Shown here in pieces: positions 24,964 through 37,832 of a stretch of 47,028 nucleotides of DNA (its first letter is position 1; the number at the start of each line of letters is the position of its first letter). The translations under genes and the position numbers were made by a program. The notes under the pieces are model-generated. The model was not told the origin of the DNA. It did not search any database and saw only the letters and a program-made list of their open reading frames with translations. The stretch is from Phycisphaerales bacterium (lineage in GTDB: Bacteria > Planctomycetota > Phycisphaerae > Phycisphaerales > UBA1924): positions 1 through 47,028 of the forward strand of contig JADYYE010000014.1 in assembly GCA_020853815.1 (NCBI GenBank), read 5' to 3'.

Positions 24964-25144
24964 ACCCGATCGCCCCCGACTGCGCCGACACCGCCTCCGC
25001 CCCACCGACATGGGATCAGAATCGCCTTCCCGGTGCGGGCGGCGCGAGTTCTCCGATGCGTCGAGATGGTTCTTGATCGAGGGGAGTGGAGCGGAACGCC
25101 GGGTTCGCGTCGGCGCGGAGCAGATCTTCCGATATGCTCTCGTC

Positions 25145-25834
25145 ATGAACGTCACGGAAGTTCTGGACCAGTTCGCGTCGCTCGCCGATGACGCACGCCG
25201 CAAGCACAACGCCAAAGCCGGTGCGCCGGACAACCAGTTCGGCGTGAAGCTCGGCGACATCCGCGCGATCGCCGCAAAGATCAAGGTCGATCACGAACTG
25301 GCGATGAAACTCTGGGCGACGGGCAACGTCGAAGCCCAGCTCCTGGCAACGTTGATCCTCGTCCCCAAGTCGCTGTCGGCCGACCAGGTCGACGCCATGA
25401 CACGCTCTACGACGTGCGCACAAGCGGCCGAGTGGCTGAACTCCTATGTCGTCGCCAAGCACCCCGATCACGAAGCGCTCCGTGTGAAATGGATGAAGGA
25501 CAAGAACCGCTGGGCAGCCCGCGCCGGCTGGCATCTGACCGCGAGCCGCGTCAACAAGGGCGCGGCGGGGGGCGGGATGGGCGGCACGGAGGGCGTCGAC
25601 CCCGCCGCCCTGCTCGACCGAATCGAAGTGGAGCTGCCCAAGGCCAGTCCCGAGGTGCAGTGGACGATGAACAACACCCTGGCCGCGATCGGAATCCGCC
25701 ACGAAAACCTGCGCGCTCGGGCGATCGCCATCGGCGAAAGGATCGGGCTCTACCGCGACTGGCCGGTGTCCAAGGGCTGCACGCCGCCGTTCGTGCCCGT
25801 TTGGATCGAGGCGATGGTGAAGCGGAAGAGGTGA
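25145..25834 (+). CDS. AlkD-like DNA alkylation repair protein (HEAT-like repeats)
   Basis: A 229-aa helical protein of the COG4912-type family related to the DNA glycosylase AlkD, which removes alkylated bases. The marks are FGVKLGDIRAIAAKIK near the N terminus, AEWLNSYVVAKHPDH, KDKNRWAARAGWHLTASR with the Trp/Arg-rich helix, and the C-terminal family signature YRDWPVSKGCTPPFVPVWI. Some members of the group have lost catalytic residues, so glycosylase activity here is an inference. ATG at 25145 starts at the family-like N terminus; the frame is open much further upstream without homology. The next gene starts 159 bp downstream. Confidence 0.75.
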   Translation: MNVTEVLDQFASLADDARRKHNAKAGAPDNQFGVKLGDIRAIAAKIKVDHELAMKLWATGNVEAQLLATLILVPKSLSADQVDAMTRSTTCAQAAEWLNSYVVAKHPDHEALRVKWMKDKNRWAARAGWHLTASRVNKGAAGGGMGGTEGVDPAALLDRIEVELPKASPEVQWTMNNTLAAIGIRHENLRARAIAIGERIGLYRDWPVSKGCTPPFVPVWIEAMVKRKR

Positions 25835-25993
25835 AGCGCACGGACGGCAGCGCACGAACCGAAGCGATGGCGATTGAAGGCGGGTGGGAGGGCGCCGCCG
25901 CGCCGAGTTCTCCGGTCCCTCCGCCATCTCGTCCCCCGGACAAGCCATCCGCGTCCGCCCGCGCCCGCGGGACGTTGCATACGGTCATTGGCG

Positions 25994-27772
25994 ATGCACC
26001 CGCTCGAGGTTCAATTCCAGCAAGCCCGCGAGCTGCTCCGGGCCGGTCGGGCGGCGGAGGCCGAGGTGGTGCTGCGGCGCTTGCAGAAGCGAGCCCCCAA
26101 CGAGCCGCTGACGCAGTCGCAACTGGCGCGGGCCCTGGCCAAGCAGGGGCGTGCGGTCGAGGCACGCTTCTTTGCGGAGCGAGCCGGCGCGTCGAAGCAG
26201 CCCGACGCGGTCGAGGAGGCGGCGTACGCGCTCGGGGAACTCGGTGATGCATCGGGAACGATCACGCTTCTAGAGCGGGCCGTCGCCCTGAATCCGATGC
26301 AGGCCTCGGCGCTGTGCGCGCTGTCGATCTGGCTGGAGTCGGTGCGTCGGACCGACGAGGCGCGAGAGATGATTCTGCGGGCCCACGCGGCCGCGCCGAA
26401 CGACCCCGGCATTACCGCCAACGCCGCCATGACCCTCGCGGACACCTGGAGTCTTGAGGATGGCCTCAAGCTCCTGCGTTCGGCGCGGGAGAAATCGCCG
26501 AGCGCTTCAAGCCTGCGGTACGCACTCGCGTATTTCGCGAATTTCAGCGATCGTCTGAACCGCGAGGAGGTCTTCGCGGAGCACCGGCGGCACGCGGAGC
26601 TGCTGGCCACCCGAGCGCCCGCCGTCGAACCGATCCGGCGTCCGGGCGCGGAAGACGCCGAGCGGCCGCTGCGCGTCGGGCTCCTGTCGCCCGATCTGCG
26701 CGAGACGGCGGCGGTGCGATTCCTGGAGGCGATCGTGCGCGAGCATGATCCGAGAAGCGTTCGCTATGCGCTCTATCCGCTGACCAGCCAACGCGACCAG
26801 ATGAGCGAGCGCCTGCGCGGATGGAGCGCCGAGTGGAGCCAGGCGGCGCTGCAATCCGACGCGCGGGCCATCGCGGCGATCCGCGCGGACGCGATCGACG
26901 TGCTGGTTGACCTTTGCGGCCTGGCACGCGGGTTCCGCGCCGGGATTCTTCTCGGGCGCGCCGCACCGGTGCAGGTGACGTACCTCGGATACCCCAACAC
27001 CACGGCGCTCCCGAATGTCGACGTGCGGCTCGTTGATTCCATCACCGACCCACCGGGCGCCGAGGCATTCTGCACCGAGCGATTGGTGCGGATGGACCCG
27101 TGCTTCCTGTGCTTTTCGCCGTCGATGGCGGCCGCGGACAATCCGCCCCACGCTCCGGCGAGGGATGGCCCGGTGACGTTCGGTTCGTTCAACCATCTCA
27201 CCAAGATCACGCCGACCGTGCTGGAGTTGTGGACGGCGATCATGAAGCGCGTCCCCGACGCGCGGCTGATTGCCAAGGCCCCGGCGCTTGCGAGCGCCGG
27301 TGTGCGCGAGCGATTCACGAGTGCGGCGGCGGCGAGCGGCTGGGCCGATCGCCTGGAACTGCTCCCGCCGATCTCCGACCTCGCCGAGCACCACCGCGCA
27401 TACCACCGCGTCGATATCGCGCTGGATACCTTCCCATATCACGGCACGACGACAACCTGCGATGCGCTCTTCATGGGCGTGCCAGTCGTTTCACTACTCG
27501 GAGACCGGCACGCGGCCCGCGTCGGCGCCTCGCTGCTCTCGGCGGCGGGCGTCCCGGAGCTTGTGGCGCACACGCGCGAGGAGTATGTGGAGAAGGCGGT
27601 GGCGCTCGCCGGCTCCGCGACGAAGCGAAGCGAGTATCACGCGACGCTCCGGGCTCGCGTGGCGGCGTCGCCCCTGGGCGATGCGCGAGGGTTCGCACGC
27701 CGCTTCGAGTCCGCGCTCCGTTCGATCTGGCGCGAGGCGATGGCCGGGGGACTCGCCCAAGCCTCGAGCTGA
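25994..27772 (+). CDS. TPR protein with O-GlcNAc transferase (SPINDLY-type) catalytic domain
   Basis: A 592-aa protein. Residues 1 to about 215 are helical TPR-like repeats (QARELLRAGRAAEAEVVLRRL, LLERAVALNPMQASALCAL). The rest is a bacterial OGT/SPINDLY glycosyltransferase (GT41): LRVGLLSPDLRE, IDVLVDLCGLARGF, PVQVTYLGYPNTTALP, FGSFNHLTKITPTVLELWT and LDTFPYHGTTTTCDALFMGV, the last carrying the nucleotide-sugar site. It likely transfers a sugar from a UDP- or GDP-sugar to Ser/Thr of target proteins. No obvious substrate or adhesin gene adjoins. ATG at 25994 was chosen because the TPR pattern starts there. Confidence 0.88.
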   Translation: MHPLEVQFQQARELLRAGRAAEAEVVLRRLQKRAPNEPLTQSQLARALAKQGRAVEARFFAERAGASKQPDAVEEAAYALGELGDASGTITLLERAVALNPMQASALCALSIWLESVRRTDEAREMILRAHAAAPNDPGITANAAMTLADTWSLEDGLKLLRSAREKSPSASSLRYALAYFANFSDRLNREEVFAEHRRHAELLATRAPAVEPIRRPGAEDAERPLRVGLLSPDLRETAAVRFLEAIVREHDPRSVRYALYPLTSQRDQMSERLRGWSAEWSQAALQSDARAIAAIRADAIDVLVDLCGLARGFRAGILLGRAAPVQVTYLGYPNTTALPNVDVRLVDSITDPPGAEAFCTERLVRMDPCFLCFSPSMAAADNPPHAPARDGPVTFGSFNHLTKITPTVLELWTAIMKRVPDARLIAKAPALASAGVRERFTSAAAASGWADRLELLPPISDLAEHHRAYHRVDIALDTFPYHGTTTTCDALFMGVPVVSLLGDRHAARVGASLLSAAGVPELVAHTREEYVEKAVALAGSATKRSEYHATLRARVAASPLGDARGFARRFESALRSIWREAMAGGLAQASS

Positions 27773-27968
27773 TTTGATTGTCGTGTGAACGCTCCGTGGC
27801 CGCGTGCCCGCTCGCCGACGCAAGTCGCTCGGAATACGAACACACCACAACCAGCGATTTCCGGTCTCGGCGCTCGCGCGACGTATAGTTCGGCGCTGCC
27901 CTCCCGGGTTGTGTTCCGGCGTGGGCGGCGGTCGATCCGCGACGAGACGAGCCAGGAAGGAAGCCGCC

Positions 27969-30900
27969 ATGTTTTTCCGCAAGAAGCAGGCCCCGGCCCA
28001 GAAGGTTGTCATCCCCACGGGTTCGCCCTCGAACGCTTCTGCGGCCGCGACTCCGCCCGGCCCCGGCGAGTCGCGCATCTTCGAGTTCGGCTCCGACATG
28101 CTCCGGCGCGCCCGCGGGCACAAGACGAGCGTGCTCTCGGCCAAGTTCTACTCCGACGCGCTGATGGAATGGTCCATGAAGGACCCGCAGTTCAAGGTGC
28201 AGATGTTCCGCTTCGTCGACGCGTTCCCGATGCTGCGCACGCCCGAGGCGATCCTCGACCACCTGAACGATTACCTGAGCCAGCCGGGCGTGACGGTGCC
28301 CACCGCGATCGGTGCGGCGCTCAAGGCCGGTGGGATCATGAAGGGCGCGGCGGCCGCCACGATCAGCAAGCAGATCGAGGGCATGGCGTCGAAGTTCATC
28401 GCGGGGCGAGACGCGGCGTCGGCGCTGCCGGGCCTGCGCAAGCTGTGGGACGACGGGATTTCGTTCAGCGTCGACCTGCTCGGCGAGGCGTGCCTGTCGG
28501 ACGCCGAAGCCGACGCGTACCGGGACAAGTATCTTGACCTCATCTCGAACCTGCCGGGCGAGGTCGCGAGCTGGCCATCGCAGCCGCGGCTTGAAACCGA
28601 TCACCTCGGCGCGATCCCGCGGACGAACGTGTCGGTGAAGATCTCGAGCCTGTCGGCGAGGTGCGACCCGATCGACACCGAGGGGTCGATCAACGACCTG
28701 ATGCGCCGGATGGAGCCGATCCTGGAGACCGCGCGCGACAAGGGTGTGTTCGTGAACTTCGACATGGAGCACCACGCGCTCAAGGACTTCACGATCGAGC
28801 TCTTCATGCGCTGCTGCCAGCGGATCAATTTCCAGGCCGGCATGGCGATGCAGGCGTACCTGCGGTCGGGCGTGGAGGACGCCAAGCGCGTGTGCGACTG
28901 GGCGGTGCGCACGGGGCGGATGGTGACGGTGCGCCTGGTGAAGGGCGCGTACTGGGACGCGGAGACGATCAAGTCCGAGCAGGCGGGCTGGGCGTGCCCG
29001 GTGTGGGGAACCAAGTGGCAGACCGACGCGTGCTTTGAGCGGATGGCCAACGTCTTTGTCGAGGCGTGCCCGCGTTCGGCCAGCGCCGGCGGCGTGAAGC
29101 TGGCCCTCGGCTCGCACAACGTGCGCTCGATCGCGGCGACGATCGCTGCGATGGAGCAGCGAGGACTGCCGCACAGCGCGCTGGAGCTTCAGATGCTCCA
29201 CGGCATGGCCGACCAGCTCAAGCACGCGGCGGCGGAATTGGGTCTGCGCGTGCGCGAGTACGTTCCCGTGGGCGAGATGATCCCGGGCATGGCCTACTTC
29301 GTGCGTCGCCTGCTCGAGAACACGAGCAATGAGTCTTGGTTGAAGGCCGGCTTCATGGACAACGCCGACGCCGGCGCGCTCCTGCGGGCGCCGGGATCGG
29401 CGCAGGCACCCGGCACGGCCAAGGTCGACGCGACCGACGTGAAATCGGGCATGGACCTCCTGGCGCTGGCGCCGGAGCGGCACAAGCTCTCGCCGGCGAT
29501 CGAAGGCGTTGGCAACGGCCGCCCGTTCTTCAACGAGGCGATGCACGATTTCAGCGATTCGCGTCAGCACAAGGCGTTTGCGGCCGCGATCGCGGGCGCG
29601 ACGGTGCCCAGGATCGCCAACGACCGCACACCCGAGCAGGCCAAGGACATGGTCGCGCGGGCGCACGCGGCGTTCCCGGCGTGGCGCGATCTTGACGCCA
29701 AGGTGAGGGCGGATGTGCTGATCCGGGCCGCGGCGTTGATGCGCCAGCAGCGCGACGGCCTGGCGGGCGTGATGATCCGCGAGGCGGGCAAGACCTGGCG
29801 CGAGGCCGACGCCGACGTCTGCGAGGCGATCGACTTCTGCGAGTACTACGCGCGCCTGGCGCTCCCGATGTTCTCTCGCGCAAGGCTCGGACGGTTCATC
29901 GGCGAGCTTGACGAGCAGTGGTACCAGCCGCGCGGCGTCGCGGTGGTCATCAGCCCCTGGAACGTCCCGCTGGCGATCTGCTGCGGCATGACGGTCGCGG
30001 CGCTGGTGACGGGCAACCCGGTCATCGTGAAGCCGGCGGAGCAGACTCCAGGCATCGCGCACATCATGTTCGACATCCTGCAATCCGCGATGGAGCAGGC
30101 GGGCGTGGACAAGAAGCTGGCGCGCGAGGTGCTGCACTTCTGCCCGGCGCCGGGCGAAACGACGGGCGCGGCGCTGGTGCGCGATCCGCGCGTGGCGTTG
30201 ATCGCCTTCACGGGCTCCAAGGCGGTGGGGCTGGACATTCTGCAGGCCGCGGGCGTGACGCCGGCGGAGCAGGAGCATGTGAAGAAGGTCGTGTGCGAGA
30301 TGGGCGGCAAGAACGCGCTCATCATCGACACGTCGGCCGATCTCGACGAGGCGGTGCTCGCGGTGCGTCATTCGGCGTTCGGATTCCAGGGGCAGAAGTG
30401 CTCGGCGTGTTCGCGCCTGGTCGTTGTGGACCACGAGGGCGACGGCGGGCCGGCGATCAAGCACTTCACGCATCGGCTCGTCGAGGCGACGCGGGCGCTG
30501 GTGATCGGCGACCCGCTCCTGCCCGGGACCGACGTCGGCCCGGTGATCGACGCCGAGAGCAAGGCCAAGATCGATCGCTACATCGAGATCGGCAAGTCGC
30601 AGAGCCGGTTGGAACTGGCGCTGCCGGTGCCGCCCGGGCTCGATGAGCGGATGGGGCGGAGCTATGTCGGCCCGCACATCTTCGGCGGCGTTCGCCCGGA
30701 TCACACCATCGCGCGCGAGGAGATTTTCGGGCCGGTTGTCGCGATCATGGCGGCCAAAAGCTTCGACGAGGCGCTCGCGTTCGCCAACGACTGCCCGTAC
30801 AAGCTGACGGGCGGCGTGTATTCGCGCAAGCCCTCGCACCTCGAGCGGGCCAAGCGAGAGTTCCGCGTCGGAAACCTCTACCTCAACCGCGGCATCACCG

Positions 30901-31049
30901 GCGCCCTGGTGGCTCGCCAGCCGTTCGGCGGCTTTGCGATGTCGGGCGTGGGATCAAAGGCGGGCGGCATGGACTACCTGCTGCAGTTCGTTGAGCCCCG
31001 GGCCAGTTGCGAGAACACCCTTCGCCGCGGTTTCGCGCCTGAGCTCTGA
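27969..31049 (+). CDS. putA: Bifunctional proline dehydrogenase / L-glutamate gamma-semialdehyde dehydrogenase
   Basis: A 1026-aa protein that oxidises proline to glutamate. Residues from about 50 to 480 form the FAD-dependent proline dehydrogenase barrel (VSVKISSLSARCDP, VNFDMEHHALKDFT, VRLVKGAYWDAET). From about 530 the aldehyde dehydrogenase domain follows (VISPWNVPLAICCGMTV, catalytic Glu777 in CEMGGKNA, nucleophile Cys811 in GQKCSACSR). There is no N-terminal ribbon-helix-helix DNA-binding domain, so it is not the autoregulating PutA type. ATG at 27969 follows AAGGAAG. A TATAGT box at 27884-27889 could be the -10. A hairpin follows the gene. Confidence 0.95.
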   Translation: MFFRKKQAPAQKVVIPTGSPSNASAAATPPGPGESRIFEFGSDMLRRARGHKTSVLSAKFYSDALMEWSMKDPQFKVQMFRFVDAFPMLRTPEAILDHLNDYLSQPGVTVPTAIGAALKAGGIMKGAAAATISKQIEGMASKFIAGRDAASALPGLRKLWDDGISFSVDLLGEACLSDAEADAYRDKYLDLISNLPGEVASWPSQPRLETDHLGAIPRTNVSVKISSLSARCDPIDTEGSINDLMRRMEPILETARDKGVFVNFDMEHHALKDFTIELFMRCCQRINFQAGMAMQAYLRSGVEDAKRVCDWAVRTGRMVTVRLVKGAYWDAETIKSEQAGWACPVWGTKWQTDACFERMANVFVEACPRSASAGGVKLALGSHNVRSIAATIAAMEQRGLPHSALELQMLHGMADQLKHAAAELGLRVREYVPVGEMIPGMAYFVRRLLENTSNESWLKAGFMDNADAGALLRAPGSAQAPGTAKVDATDVKSGMDLLALAPERHKLSPAIEGVGNGRPFFNEAMHDFSDSRQHKAFAAAIAGATVPRIANDRTPEQAKDMVARAHAAFPAWRDLDAKVRADVLIRAAALMRQQRDGLAGVMIREAGKTWREADADVCEAIDFCEYYARLALPMFSRARLGRFIGELDEQWYQPRGVAVVISPWNVPLAICCGMTVAALVTGNPVIVKPAEQTPGIAHIMFDILQSAMEQAGVDKKLAREVLHFCPAPGETTGAALVRDPRVALIAFTGSKAVGLDILQAAGVTPAEQEHVKKVVCEMGGKNALIIDTSADLDEAVLAVRHSAFGFQGQKCSACSRLVVVDHEGDGGPAIKHFTHRLVEATRALVIGDPLLPGTDVGPVIDAESKAKIDRYIEIGKSQSRLELALPVPPGLDERMGRSYVGPHIFGGVRPDHTIAREEIFGPVVAIMAAKSFDEALAFANDCPYKLTGGVYSRKPSHLERAKREFRVGNLYLNRGITGALVARQPFGGFAMSGVGSKAGGMDYLLQFVEPRASCENTLRRGFAPEL

Positions 31050-31075
31050 GCCGACCCGAGGAGAGAGAACTCGTT

Positions 31076-31096
31076 GTCGGCGGCCTTTTCGCCGAC
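31076..31096 (+). terminator. Hairpin after putA
   Basis: GTCGGCG and CGCCGAC (7 bp) close the loop GCCTTTT, 27 bases after the putA stop. There is no U-tract behind it, so an intrinsic terminator is only possible. The rest of 31050-31291 holds no credible gene. Confidence 0.35.
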
Positions 31097-31291
31097 TCGA
31101 TCGCGTGCCGCCCCTGCTCGTCCCTGGGCTGGCCGCACCATTGCGATCCGCAGGACCAAGCCGCCGGATGGAGGCCGCGCCGACGCAGACCGGACAGGCA
31201 ATCGAGCCCCGGCAAAGCGTACGATCTTCGCGGTTCGATTCGAGTTCTCGATCGAGCGAGGACTGCAGGCCCCGGACCGCCTCAGGCAACC

Positions 31292-31756
31292 CTAGCCCAA
31301 TCGGACGTGACCGGCCCGCACGCTCCCGTAGTTCAGCTCCAGGTAGCGTGCGACGTAATCCACGATGGACTGCGCCTCGGGGATATCGGGATTGCTCGTC
31401 GGGCCCATCGGTTCGAACCGCATGCCCTTGAAGCGAACCACGGCGTCGTCCACCGACAGGCCGTGCTGGAGCGCCAGGCTGAAGGCCCGACAGAATGCCT
31501 GGCACATGCCGCTGATGGTTGAGCCTTCCTTGGCCATCTTGATGAAGATTTCGCCCGGGCGCCCGTCGCCGTAGAGCCCGATCGTGAGGTAGCCCTCGTG
31601 CCGCGCGATGGCGAACTTGTGGGTCACGGACTCGCGGGTGGTCGGGAGCGAAAGGCGGGTGCAAACCATCGGCTGGCCTTCCTGCGCTGGCGGGCGATCC
31701 TGGGGCACGCCATGCCCCGGACCCGACGACATCCTTGTCTCGCCACTCTCAGACAT
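31292..31756 (-). CDS. Free-standing C-terminal domain of B12-dependent ribonucleotide reductase (NrdJ-related)
   Basis: A 154-aa protein. After a variable N terminus, residues 36-145 (RLSLPTTRESVTHKFAIARHEGYLTIG, then PGEIFIKMAKEGSTISGM, then FEPMGPTSNPDIPEAQSIVDYV) match what I know of the C-terminal part of class II (adenosylcobalamin) ribonucleotide reductases, following the large catalytic barrel. The barrel itself is not encoded in the window. In some bacteria NrdJ is split into two genes (NrdJa/NrdJb); a separate small copy could instead be a regulator or partner of an intact NrdJ. The C-terminal Cys pair used for re-reduction in many RNRs is absent. ATG at 31756 has no clear ribosome binding site; an internal ATG (residue 30) is possible. 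Confidence 0.8.
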   Translation of the reverse strand: MSESGETRMSSGPGHGVPQDRPPAQEGQPMVCTRLSLPTTRESVTHKFAIARHEGYLTIGLYGDGRPGEIFIKMAKEGSTISGMCQAFCRAFSLALQHGLSVDDAVVRFKGMRFEPMGPTSNPDIPEAQSIVDYVARYLELNYGSVRAGHVRLG

Positions 31757-31874
31757 GCCGCCAACGTAGCAGCGATCAGGCGCGAGAGGCGAGCGGACTT
31801 GCGCCGGGACCAGATATCGGACAATCCCGGAGGAGCCGTCTACATTCCCACCGAGTGGTGGCGTACCGATTGTG

Positions 31875-31912
31875 CAAACTCAAGGAGTTTGTTCGGTATT
31901 GTGATCGAACAA
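31875..31912. promoter_or_regulatory. Two overlapping perfect dyads between divergent genes
   Basis: CAAACTC-AAG-GAGTTTG (31875-31891) and TTGTTCG-N10-CGAACAA (31889-31912) share three bases, so as RNA hairpins they could not fully form together, and as DNA they look like operators. An extended -10-like TGATACAGT lies at 31946-31954, on the side of the plus-strand gene. The stretch is AT-richer than its surroundings. Function is inferred from symmetry alone. Confidence 0.4.
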
Positions 31913-31973
31913 TCCGGCGTATCTGTGCTGCGGCGCGATCCGCTCTGATACAGTTGGCCGATCTGGATTTCAC

Positions 31974-32366
31974 GTGACCGACCGCTTCGCCCATCTTCAC
32001 GACCCTTGGCAGGCCGCTCATGCACCGGTCGCGTCGACGCCCCGTGTCCGCGTTCCGTTCGCCGGCCTATCTCTCCTTCTCATCGTCGCGCTCACTTTCA
32101 GCGCGGCGACCGCACCTCGGGAGGCCGTCTCTGCCGACTGGGGCCATCACCGGGCGCCCGATCGGTCTGCCCTGCTCACCCACACCGCGGTCCGCTCGGT
32201 CCAGCGCATCGCGAAGCGTGACCGTGTTGTTCCCGCCATCGTCCTCTCACTCGTACGCGTGCCGCGCGACGAGGCCGCCCGCCAGCCCGACGCGGACCGG
32301 GGCATCCACGAGGTCCGCCTGATGCAGGCCCACTTCCTGGACCTCCCGCCGCCGTCGCTCGGCTGA
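31974..32366 (+). CDS. Small putative exported protein directly upstream of secA
   Basis: A 130-aa ORF starting with GTG. After about 27 polar residues comes a hydrophobic segment (FAGLSLLLIVALTFSAATA) like a signal peptide or anchor, then a basic, Arg-rich tail ending ...QAHFLDLPPPSLG. I recognise no family. Its position, as an exported small protein immediately before secA, is like that of secM in enterobacteria, though the SecM arrest motif is not present; a PPP run stands near the end. Coding evidence is moderate: codon use fits, but the ribosome binding site is weak. It could be a non-conserved ORF. Confidence 0.4.
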   Translation: MTDRFAHLHDPWQAAHAPVASTPRVRVPFAGLSLLLIVALTFSAATAPREAVSADWGHHRAPDRSALLTHTAVRSVQRIAKRDRVVPAIVLSLVRVPRDEAARQPDADRGIHEVRLMQAHFLDLPPPSLG

Positions 32367-32506
32367 GCGAACCAACGCGACGCGTTCCGGCGCGATCGCA
32401 TCCCATCCAATTCATTCGGTGCCCGGCGTGTTCTTCCGTCGGCGGTCCTGACTTCCCGCGCGGGGAATCCGCGCCCCATTCGATTCCTCGAATCACAGAG
32501 ACACCC

Positions 32507-36517
<4,011 letters not shown>

Positions 36518-36577
36518 TAGAACCCTCGCCCACCCGCCCGCATCGACCGATCGGTGAACAATCCGACGTTCACCCCG

Positions 36578-36608
36578 CACCGACCGCTTCACACCGGTCG
36601 GTGTTTTT
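36578..36608 (+). terminator. Intrinsic terminator of secA
   Basis: CACCGACCG (36578-36586) pairs perfectly with CGGTCGGTG (36595-36603) around an 8-base loop and is followed by TTTTT. It is 60 bases after the secA stop. Confidence 0.85.
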
Positions 36609-36656
36609 CATTCCGGGTGTCCACGAGCCAACCCGCGTTTAACCATCGGCGTCCAT

Positions 36657-36720
36657 GACTTCGTGACTTCGTGACTTCGTGACTTCGTGACCTCGTGACC
36701 TCGTGACTTCGTGAACTCGT
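36657..36720. repeat. Tandem octamer GACTTCGT, eight copies
   Basis: Eight head-to-tail 8-bp units: four perfect GACTTCGT, two GACCTCGT, one GACTTCGT and one GAACTCGT, then a partial GACTCC that runs to the end of the convergent dehydrogenase gene. It lies between secA's terminator and that gene. Copy number could vary by slippage. Confidence 0.95.
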
Positions 36721-36729
36721 GACTCCCTC

Positions 36730-37707
36730 TCACGCAATCCTGTTCGGGGGCTCCTTCCCCGCCAAGATCGCCCGCGCGTTCTCGCCCACCATCTCCGTCA
36801 TCAGCAATCGGTACTTCTCCTCCGCGCTCCCGATGTGCGGCGTGAGCACCGCGTGCTCCGACTCCACGATCGACGGATGCACCCGCGGCTCATCCTCGAA
36901 CACGTCCAGCCCCGCGCCCCAGATCCGCCGCTCTTTCAACGCCCGCCCCAGCGCCGCCTCGTCAATCACCGGCCCGCGCGCCGTGTTCACGATGATCGCC
37001 GTCGGCTTCATCAGCGAGATCGCCCGCGCATCGATCAGGTGCCTCGTCTGCGGCGTCAGCGGCGTATGCACGCTCACCACGTCCGCCCAGCCAAGCCCCT
37101 CGTCTAGCTCCATCCGCGTCGCCGCCAGCGGCGCGAGCTCGAAGTCCACGTGCCGCGAGCGCGCCACGTAGCCGACCCGCATCCCCCACCCGATCGATCG
37201 CAACGCCACGCCGTACCCGATCCGCCCCGCGCCCACGATGAGCAGGTTCCGCCCCGTCAGGTCGCGCCCCAGGAACTCCGTGATCCCCAGCGGCCCGCGC
37301 GCCGCGTACTCCGCGCCCCGCGCGAACCGATCCGCCTCGATCAAGCGACGCGCGCTGGCCAGGATCAGCATCCACGCAAGGTCCGCCGTCCCCTCCGTCA
37401 CCGCGTGCGGCGTGTTCGTCACGACCACGCCCCGCTTCCGGCACTCCGCCAGGTCGATATTGTCGAACCCCACCGCGAAGTTGCACACGCCCCGGATTCC
37501 CGGGCCCGCGGCGTTCAGAAACTCCGCGTCCACCTTGTCAGAGAACATCGTCACCACCACGCTCGCGCCGCGGATGAACTCGAGCAGCGCTTGGCGGCTC
37601 AGTTGGTCGCTCGCCCGCACCTTCACCGTCGCGCCCGGCGCCTCCACCGCGCCCGGCACCGCCCGCGTCACCGCGACCACCCCCGCCGATCCTTGTGAAT
37701 TCGTCAT
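36730..37707 (-). CDS. D-2-hydroxyacid dehydrogenase (glyoxylate/hydroxypyruvate reductase type)
   Basis: A 325-aa NAD(P)-dependent enzyme. The Rossmann motif is LLIVGAGRIGYGVALRSIGWG, the catalytic residues are Arg in VNTARGPVIDEAAL, Glu in VFEDEPRVHP, and His in LTPHIGSAEEKYR, and CNFAVGFDNIDL with TNTPHAVTEGTADLAW is typical of the GyaR/glycerate dehydrogenase branch. It reduces 2-oxoacids such as glyoxylate or hydroxypyruvate, or runs in reverse; which one cannot be fixed from sequence. It is convergent with secA and divergent from the EEP gene. Complete. Confidence 0.9.
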   Translation of the reverse strand: MTNSQGSAGVVAVTRAVPGAVEAPGATVKVRASDQLSRQALLEFIRGASVVVTMFSDKVDAEFLNAAGPGIRGVCNFAVGFDNIDLAECRKRGVVVTNTPHAVTEGTADLAWMLILASARRLIEADRFARGAEYAARGPLGITEFLGRDLTGRNLLIVGAGRIGYGVALRSIGWGMRVGYVARSRHVDFELAPLAATRMELDEGLGWADVVSVHTPLTPQTRHLIDARAISLMKPTAIIVNTARGPVIDEAALGRALKERRIWGAGLDVFEDEPRVHPSIVESEHAVLTPHIGSAEEKYRLLMTEMVGENARAILAGKEPPNRIA

Positions 37708-37832
37708 GGCGAAAGGCTACGTCTCGCTCCACCCGCTTTCCCGCCATTCTGCCGCTTCACCACGCGCGATGGCCGAACGCGCCGCCATTCTTCGTCATCT
37801 GGCGATTTGGCGATTTGAACTTTGGCGATTTG

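Noticed and set aside
27471..30839. 1122-codon open frame antisense to putA
   Set aside because: It follows from the strong third-position GC bias of putA; the translation is Arg/His/Asp/Val-rich without any family motif.
31889..31912. LexA-type SOS box from the GTTC/GAAC dyad
   Set aside because: The half-sites are in the wrong order and spacing for the GAAC-N4-GTTC type, and neither flanking gene is a known SOS gene.
31974..32366. Orthologue of SecM
   Set aside because: The position and signal-like segment fit, but the arrest motif ending in RAGP is absent; kept only as an analogous candidate.
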